A stretch of DNA of 10,864 nucleotides from an uncultured Rhodospirillaceae bacterium (GTDB lineage: Bacteria > Pseudomonadota > Alphaproteobacteria > Rhodospirillales > Casp-alpha2): assembly GCA_913048145.1 (NCBI GenBank), contig CAJWVP010000065.1, forward strand, positions 1 to 10,864. Reading direction: 5' to 3'. Of this stretch, positions 6,639-10,864 are shown in pieces. The notes below the pieces were generated by a model. The model did no database searches. It had not been told where the DNA came from and saw nothing but the letters and a program-made list of their open reading frames with translations. The position numbers and the translations under genes are program-made. How positions within the stretch are numbered: position 1 is the first letter of the stretch; each line of letters opens with the position of its first letter.

Positions 6639-8039
6639 ATGCCTCCCCCAACTACCCTCGAACAAATTGCCACTTGGGCTGCAACGACGTCGCCGGAATG
6701 GCCAGCCACTTCGGTTACGCCAGCCATTCATGCAATAAAGGATACCGTTGCCTGCATGGTGTCCGGAGCCTCCGACGCAGCCGCTGAAGGGGTACGGACA
6801 ACGGTTCACACATGGCCCGCCGTGGACGGTGGCGCGACGATCGTCGGCAGTGGCGCGCGCGCGCCCGCGCCCTTCGCCGCATTTGCCAACGGGACGGCGG
6901 CGCACGCCCAAGATTTCGATGACAATTTCTTGGCCGCGCTGACCCATGCGTCAGCCGTTCTGGTGCCGGCTCTGTTAGCACTCGGTGAGGAGACCGGGGC
7001 TAGTGGCGCCGAAATCATCGATGCCTACCTCGTAGGATTGGAATGTCACGCCGCGATTGGCCGCGGCGTCAACCGCTCCCATTATCTGAAAGGCTTCCAC
7101 GCCACCGCCACGGTCGGATGCATAGGCACAGCTGCGGCCTGCGCACGCCTGTTAAAGCTGGACGAATCACGGATGGTTCACGCCATGAGCCTTGGGACCT
7201 CCATGGCCGCCGGGCTGAAAGGCCAGTTCGGATCCCACGCAAAACCCTTTCAGGCTGGCATGGCTGCACAGAATGGCGTATTGGCAGCGTGCTTTGCTCG
7301 TGACGGAGTTGAGGGCCGGACCGAAGTCTTGGACAATGACTACGGTTTCCTCAAACTGTTTGGCGGCGATGCGCCCCCGGGCTGGGATTTCGAAGCTTTC
7401 CCGCTCGGAAACCCACACGTAATTGAGGCCGTAGGCCTAGCACCGAAAATTCATCCTTGCTGCGGCTCCACGCACAAAAGCCTCGACAACCTGCTAGACC
7501 TAAAAGCACAACACGACTTCCAGACGGAGGATGTGGAAAGTATGCACACCTACGTCAATACCTCGAATGTCCGGAACCTTTGCTTCGATGACCCGCAGAA
7601 CGAGATGGAGGCCCGGTTCTCTATGCAGTATTGCATGGCCGTTGCACTCAAAATTGGCTTTCTGAGCCTGCAGGACTTCACGCCGGACGCCGTGCACCGG
7701 CCAGAAATCCGCGCACTTATCCCGCTGACCACCATGGACGCAACGCCACCGGAGGCTGAGCTCAACCCAGCAGGCGAGTATGTCCACGAATTAACCGTGA
7801 CGCTGAAGTCCGGTGCCGTGCTCAAGGCCACGCGTACGTCCGCCAAAGGCACGATCGGCGATCCGCTGATCGATGCCGAACGCCGGCGCAAGTTCGACGA
7901 CTGCTGCGTGCCGGTCCTGGGCGATGCGAAAGCGGCTACGCTTTATGCCGCCTGCGACGGCCTCGGCGGTTGCCGAGACCTCGGCGGATTCATGTCGAGT
8001 ATGCTCGCCACTGACACGGGGCATGCCCACGTCGCTTAG
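6639..8039 (+). CDS. MmgE/PrpD family protein (lyase/epimerase-type enzyme)
   Basis: The family includes 2-methylcitrate dehydratase, cis-aconitate decarboxylase and iminodisuccinate epimerase, all acting on small di- or tricarboxylates by abstracting a proton next to a carboxylate. The 466-residue length is normal. Visible family features are the helical N-terminal half with AHAQDFDD (88-95), His103 in LTHAS, GFHATATVG (152-160), the AKPFQAG block (201-207), and PKIHPCCGSTH (269-279) at the start of the C-terminal lid region. Asp92, His103, His154, Lys202 and Lys270 fall at the positions of Asp93, His103, His159, Lys207 and Lys272 of mammalian cis-aconitate decarboxylase, as I recall that protein, so the enzyme is probably active. 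The start has AGGAG eight bases upstream. It is divergent from the importer operon and upstream of an aspartoacylase-like gene. There are no prpB/prpC neighbours, so a methylcitrate role is not supported; the substrate is unknown. Confidence 0.9.
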   Translation: MPPPTTLEQIATWAATTSPEWPATSVTPAIHAIKDTVACMVSGASDAAAEGVRTTVHTWPAVDGGATIVGSGARAPAPFAAFANGTAAHAQDFDDNFLAALTHASAVLVPALLALGEETGASGAEIIDAYLVGLECHAAIGRGVNRSHYLKGFHATATVGCIGTAAACARLLKLDESRMVHAMSLGTSMAAGLKGQFGSHAKPFQAGMAAQNGVLAACFARDGVEGRTEVLDNDYGFLKLFGGDAPPGWDFEAFPLGNPHVIEAVGLAPKIHPCCGSTHKSLDNLLDLKAQHDFQTEDVESMHTYVNTSNVRNLCFDDPQNEMEARFSMQYCMAVALKIGFLSLQDFTPDAVHRPEIRALIPLTTMDATPPEAELNPAGEYVHELTVTLKSGAVLKATRTSAKGTIGDPLIDAERRRKFDDCCVPVLGDAKAATLYAACDGLGGCRDLGGFMSSMLATDTGHAHVA

Positions 8040-8050
8040 ATCGCGCCTTG

Positions 8051-8155
8051 CTACACCAGCAACCAATCGCGGAACGCCAACACCTTGCGCAAGTGCGCCT
8101 TGCATTCAAGAAGGCCCGATAGCAGGCGTTCCCCCTGGCGATAGTTAGGCCAAGC
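8051..8155 (-). pseudogene. Possible C-terminal remnant of a regulator (LysR-like tail)
   Basis: On the minus strand, 34 open codons between a TGA (8158-8156) and a TAG (8053-8051) read like the end of a real protein, finishing HLRKVLAFRDWLLV. An AFRDWLL-type ending is common at the C-terminus of LysR-family regulators. There is no usable start codon, and the frame is closed immediately upstream, so it cannot be a gene as it stands. If real, it is a decayed fragment in the same orientation as the LysR N-terminal remnant at 6326-6529, though not contiguous with it. The match rests on a short segment and may be chance. Confidence 0.25.
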
Positions 8156-8239
8156 TCAGACAAGCCCTCAGGCCTGTACCGCATAGACCTATTCGGGCCA
8201 GACCGGACGATTGGTCGGTTGGGGCGTTTTTCAGGGCTT

Positions 8240-8281
8240 CGATGATCTGTTATGAAGAAAGGGTGAGCATCAGGATCATCG
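8240..8281. repeat. 8-bp inverted repeat upstream of aspartoacylase-like gene
   Basis: CGATGATC at 8240-8247 is mirrored by GATCATCG at 8274-8281, with 26 bases between. It lies about 40 bases before the start codon of the aspartoacylase-like gene. It could be an operator or a leader stem-loop. A weak promoter-like pair (TTTTCA about 8229, TATGAA about 8251) overlaps it. The rest of the 8040-8321 gap has no gene I can support beyond the possible remnant at 8051-8155. Confidence 0.35.
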
Positions 8282-8321
8282 CCTTCAAACTTCTCACTCC
8301 ATGCGCAGGAGCCACACTCCC

Positions 8322-9281
8322 ATGAACGCCAACCCTTACCCAATTGAAATCGAACCCGTGGACATCTCCGCCTATAAGGAGGGCAATACGGGCGTCCCAT
8401 ATGCCACAACCTTCGATAGCGGCACGCCGGGGGCACATGTCATGGTCATGGCTTTAACCCACGGCAATGAACTTTGCGGAGCCATCACCTTGGATTACTT
8501 GCTGCGCCATGACATCCGCCCAACACAAGGAAAGTTGACGTTCGGTTTCCACAACGTTGCGGCTTATGCCACGTTCGATCCCAACAACCCAATCGCATCG
8601 CGATTTGTGGATGAAGACTTGAATAGGGCCTGGGGCATCGACGTTCTGGATGGTGATCGCGACACGGTAGAAACACGCCGCGCCAGGGAAATGCGCCCCC
8701 TGATCGATACGGTTGACCTGCTGTTAGACATCCACTCCATGACCAATGATTCGCCGGCGCTGACGCTGTGCGGGCCGCTCGACAAAGGTCGCGAGTTGGC
8801 GCTGGCGCTTAAGTCACCCACCTACGTCGTTGCTGATGCCGGGCATGCAGCGGGCACACGGCTTCGCGACTATGGCGGGTTCGGCAATCCCTCGGCGCCT
8901 CAGAATGCACTTTTGGTGGAAGCTGGACAGCATTGGCGCGCCGATGCTGTCACGGTTTCCATGGATGTCACGTTGCGGTTCCTTCGTCAAACAGGCGCAA
9001 TTTCGGAGGACGATTTTCAGGCGCATATCAAGTCAAATGAAGCCAACCTTGCTGATCAGAAATACATTAAGGTTTCCGGACCACACACCATCGAAAGTGA
9101 TGTCTTTTCCTGGGCCGACGACTATACGGGGATGGAGTTGATCGAGAAAGCTGGCACCGTCATCGGACGGGACGGTGATCGCGACGTGGTCACGCCCTAC
9201 GACAATTGCGTGCTGATTATGCCAAACAAGTTGAAGACCAAAGGCCATTCGGCCGTCCGTTTCGGGCAGCTAATGTCCTGA
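8322..9281 (+). CDS. Succinylglutamate desuccinylase/aspartoacylase family zinc amidohydrolase
   Basis: M14-like zinc enzymes of this family remove the acyl group from N-acyl amino acids such as N-acetylaspartate, N-succinylglutamate or N-acetyl-diaminobutyrate. In the 319-residue protein the first two zinc ligands are His47 and Glu50 in THGNELCG, the substrate-carboxylate motif is DLNR (99-102), the third ligand is His138 in LLDIHSM, and the catalytic Glu is Glu200 in LLVEAGQH. The HGNEL and DLNR forms resemble true aspartoacylases. The C-terminal part (about 240-319) is a beta-rich domain typical of the family. The frame is open from an ATG at 8301, but I chose the ATG at 8322 because AGGAG lies ten bases before it and the earlier ATG has none. 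It lies downstream of the MmgE/PrpD gene on the same strand, 282 bases away. Family assignment is strong; substrate is unknown. Confidence 0.9.
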   Translation: MNANPYPIEIEPVDISAYKEGNTGVPYATTFDSGTPGAHVMVMALTHGNELCGAITLDYLLRHDIRPTQGKLTFGFHNVAAYATFDPNNPIASRFVDEDLNRAWGIDVLDGDRDTVETRRAREMRPLIDTVDLLLDIHSMTNDSPALTLCGPLDKGRELALALKSPTYVVADAGHAAGTRLRDYGGFGNPSAPQNALLVEAGQHWRADAVTVSMDVTLRFLRQTGAISEDDFQAHIKSNEANLADQKYIKVSGPHTIESDVFSWADDYTGMELIEKAGTVIGRDGDRDVVTPYDNCVLIMPNKLKTKGHSAVRFGQLMS

Positions 9282-9290
9282 GCCGCAGCC

Positions 9291-9308
9291 GGCTAAGCTG
9301 CATTAGCC
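9291..9308 (+). other. Small stem-loop after the aspartoacylase-like gene
   Basis: GGCTAA (9291-9296) pairs with TTAGCC (9303-9308) around a GCTGCA loop, ten bases after the stop of the aspartoacylase-like gene. It is followed by a G/C-rich stretch and only three Ts, so it is at best a weak terminator or a processing hairpin ahead of the FrnE-like gene. Confidence 0.25.
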
Positions 9309-9339
9309 AGGCGCCTTTAGGATGGTGTAGACTGCCAAA

Positions 9340-9978
9340 ATGGAAATTCAGATGATCTTCGACACCGTATGCCCATGGTGTTACATCGGGAAGCGCCGCA
9401 TGGAGCAGGCCTTGGCCCTGCGGCCGCATGTCGATATTGATCTGGTTTGGCGGCCGTTTCTGCTGAACAGAGAAATCCCCGCTGATGGCATTGACCGTAC
9501 CGCCTATCTCATTCGCAAGTTCGGATCCGAAGCACGGGTTCGGCGCATCTATGGTGCCATCGCGCAGGCCGGCGAGTCTGTGGATATTGATTTCGCTTTT
9601 GATCGAATTGACCGAACGCCCAACTCCGTCGACAGCCACCGATTGATCCGCTACGCGCTTCTAAACGGTGCGAACCCGCGCATCGTAGAAACTCTATTCT
9701 TCGAGTACTTCATCGAAGGCTTAGATATTGGCCGCCAAGAGATCCTCCAAGAGATTGGCGCACGCGCGGGATTGGACGGTGCCGCGATCGGCGCTTACCT
9801 GAACAGCGAAGAAGATATAGATTTTGTCTACGATGAGAACACGCGGGCCCACCGCATGGGCGTCAACGGCGTTCCGGCCTTTGTTTTCAACGAAAAGATG
9901 GTCATCTCCGGTGCGCAGGAGCCTCAAATCCTAGCACGCATGATCGATGCAGCAATCGCCACAGCGGACGCAGCCTAA
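9340..9978 (+). CDS. DsbA family oxidoreductase, FrnE-like
   Basis: Cytoplasmic thioredoxin-fold protein of the DsbA/FrnE/2-hydroxychromene-2-carboxylate isomerase group, 212 residues. The N-terminal strand leads to DTVCPWCYIGKRRME, with the redox pair Cys11 and Cys14 (CPWC) and the conserved YIGKRR that marks the FrnE branch. A helical insertion spans about 45-160, with NSVDSHRLIRYA (95-106) typical of the family. The fold closes with GVPAFVF (177-183, cis-Pro179) and the SGAQ motif (190-193). No signal peptide is present, which fits FrnE rather than periplasmic DsbA. The ATG at 9340 is the first in frame after a TAG five codons upstream; the Shine-Dalgarno is poor. It is followed after 11 bases by the hypothetical gene, so the two are probably co-transcribed. 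It likely acts in thiol-disulphide exchange or oxidative-stress defence, not necessarily in the neighbouring pathway. Confidence 0.9.
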   Translation: MEIQMIFDTVCPWCYIGKRRMEQALALRPHVDIDLVWRPFLLNREIPADGIDRTAYLIRKFGSEARVRRIYGAIAQAGESVDIDFAFDRIDRTPNSVDSHRLIRYALLNGANPRIVETLFFEYFIEGLDIGRQEILQEIGARAGLDGAAIGAYLNSEEDIDFVYDENTRAHRMGVNGVPAFVFNEKMVISGAQEPQILARMIDAAIATADAA

Positions 9979-9989
9979 AGGACAAGCCG

Positions 9990-10589
9990 ATGACCAGCCC
10001 GCTTCATCAGCTGACCATGACCTATTCGCCGGAACAGGACCGGGTAATGTTGCGTATCGGTACTAAGGAGAACACTGAATACCAGCTCTGGATGACACGC
10101 CGTTTTGTCCGGATCATGTGGCGCGCGCTTATTCAGATCATGGAGCGCGATCCCAATCTGGCCAAGGACTGGGTACCCGAGGACCGAGTAACCGAGGATC
10201 GAGTACCGAAGGACCGAGCACCGAAGGACCAGGTACCGAAGGACCAGGTACCCGAGGTGAAAGACGCTATCATGGCGATGCAACATCAAGAATCGGTTCA
10301 GAACAGCGATTTTTCCCAGAAACACGCCAAAGGCAACGTCAACCTCATGGCAAATACGGGCGCCTTGCTAGTAATCGGCTGTCAGGTCAAACCGGTGAAC
10401 GAAGATCGGACCCGCATTAATTTTAAGACCGATAAGGGCACTGGCATTGAGTTCTTTCTTAATAAGAAGCTCTTACATGCGCTGTGTCATATGATAATTA
10501 AATCCGCTCAGAGGGCCCAATGGGACCTTGACCTTGCTGTGGGCGACCCCAACGTGATGATGCCGGCCGATGCCGCCCAAATCCATTGA
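9990..10589 (+). CDS. Hypothetical protein with in-frame pentapeptide repeats in its linker
   Basis: Unrecognised soluble protein of 199 residues. It has two folded-looking parts: an N-terminal part (about 5-58) with alternating hydrophobic residues, a TRRFV motif and an amphipathic helix ending MERDP, and a C-terminal part (about 118-184) with two or three predicted strands and the helix NKKLLHALCHMIIKSA. Between them is a charged linker holding five copies of a V-P-E/K-D-R/Q unit (residues 62-86) plus a partial sixth. There is no signal peptide or membrane segment. AAGGA lies seven bases before the ATG and overlaps the FrnE-like stop, so the two genes should be co-expressed. The two-part layout resembles conserved proteobacterial hypotheticals that I cannot name. 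The C-terminal half uses more AT-rich codons than the neighbours. Confidence 0.75.
   Translation: MTSPLHQLTMTYSPEQDRVMLRIGTKENTEYQLWMTRRFVRIMWRALIQIMERDPNLAKDWVPEDRVTEDRVPKDRAPKDQVPKDQVPEVKDAIMAMQHQESVQNSDFSQKHAKGNVNLMANTGALLVIGCQVKPVNEDRTRINFKTDKGTGIEFFLNKKLLHALCHMIIKSAQRAQWDLDLAVGDPNVMMPADAAQIH
10173..10256 (+). repeat. 15-bp tandem repeat (minisatellite), five full copies plus a partial
   Basis: Units start at 10173, 10188, 10203, 10218 and 10233, with a nine-base partial from 10248. The consensus is about GTACCGAAGGACCGA. Copies differ by one to four bases, and the last two are nearly identical, suggesting recent duplication at that end. The unit length is a multiple of three, so gain or loss of copies keeps the frame of the surrounding gene. 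Confidence 0.9.
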
Positions 10590-10864
10590 CTTAGTCATCG
10601 AGCTTGGTCACAGGCGCTGAGCCGAAATGCCACTGATAGCGCTGATAAAGCGTGTTTTAGCGTCGCAGTGTTACCCTGATGAGGCGGCGAAGGTATCCAG
10701 CATATCGCGTTGGCGTCCGGCGACCTGTTGGCCAGTTAGGACATGTTGAAGGCCAACGGTCTGAAATTCATGACGCTGCTGCCCACCTAGTACGAAGCCA
10801 CTGGAAAACCGTATGCAGGGCCATGGTAAGCCAATTGGCGAACTACTGGTCCCGAGCATCTTGC
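10590..10864. other. No supported gene at the right edge
   Basis: The 275 bases after the hypothetical gene contain no gene I can support. A minus-strand frame (stop at 10671, open to the edge) and a plus-strand frame (ATG at 10679, open to the edge) both remain open for about 60 codons. Neither gives a recognisable protein or a clear ribosome-binding site. A weak hairpin (GCGCT/AGCGT, about 10639-10653) followed by GTTTT could end transcription of the FrnE-hypothetical unit. Confidence 0.3.

Noticed and set aside
8084..8098. Overlapping palindromes CTTGCGCAAG and GCGC-AAGT-GCGC as a possible operator
   Set aside because: They are short, GC-rich and inside the stretch that may be a decayed coding fragment; no promoter element is near.
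8202..8231. GACC/GGTC hairpin followed by five Ts as a terminator for the MmgE/PrpD gene
   Set aside because: The stem is only four base pairs, and the T-run is separated from it by G-rich sequence, so it does not meet the pattern of an intrinsic terminator.
7990..8436. 148-residue minus-strand open frame spanning the MmgE/PrpD end, the gap and the aspartoacylase start
   Set aside because: It overlaps two well-supported genes on the opposite strand, is rich in Arg, Cys and Trp as antisense frames of GC-rich genes often are, and shows no family resemblance.
9975..10325. Minus-strand frame with repeated YLVLR/YSVLG units
   Set aside because: It is the antisense reading of the 15-bp repeat in the plus-strand hypothetical gene, which has the better ribosome-binding site and operon spacing.
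10671..10859. Minus-strand 62-residue frame open to the right edge, as a possible 3' end of a gene
   Set aside because: The translation is not recognised, and a plus-strand frame from 10679 is open over the same bases, so neither can be preferred on sequence alone.

Overview
The window looks like chromosomal DNA from a Gram-negative proteobacterium, most likely an alphaproteobacterium. This is inferred from moderately GC-rich, densely packed genes, a periplasmic binding protein with a Sec signal peptide, and gene content: a peptide-type ABC importer, N-formylglutamate amidohydrolase, MmgE/PrpD, an aspartoacylase-like enzyme and a FrnE-like DsbA. No rRNA, tRNA, CRISPR array, insertion sequence or phage gene was recognised.

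Left part (1-6207, all minus strand, read from right to left): one operon for a complete peptide/opine/nickel-class (Dpp/Opp) ABC importer. The order is periplasmic binding protein (4618-6207), permease B (3554-4531), permease C (2625-3557), ATPase D (1639-2628), ATPase F (638-1642), then an N-formylglutamate amidohydrolase-family gene that runs off the left edge (1-641). The last five genes are joined by four successive 4-base stop/start overlaps. The only real gap in the operon, between the binding protein and permease B, holds a strong stem-loop without a T-tract, which probably sets a high binding-protein to permease ratio.

Middle (6208-6638): a divergent control region. It contains, on the minus strand at 6326-6529, a remnant of the N-terminal helix-turn-helix of a LysR-type regulator. 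The remnant stops after 67 codons and has lost several consensus residues. A regulator in this position would normally control the divergent gene.

Right part (plus strand): an MmgE/PrpD-family enzyme (6639-8039) with conserved active-site residues, a 282-base gap with an inverted repeat and a possible second regulator remnant, an aspartoacylase/succinylglutamate desuccinylase-like zinc amidohydrolase (8322-9281), a FrnE-like DsbA-family oxidoreductase (9340-9978), and an unrecognised 199-residue protein (9990-10589) with an in-frame 15-base minisatellite in its linker. The last 275 bases contain no gene I can support.

Working model (inference): the importer brings in an N-acylated or N-substituted amino acid, short peptide or aminodicarboxylate. 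Two hydrolases of N-acyl amino acid families, one at each side, and a lyase/epimerase-type MmgE/PrpD enzyme process it. The former regulator appears to have been lost. The substrate cannot be read from the sequence.
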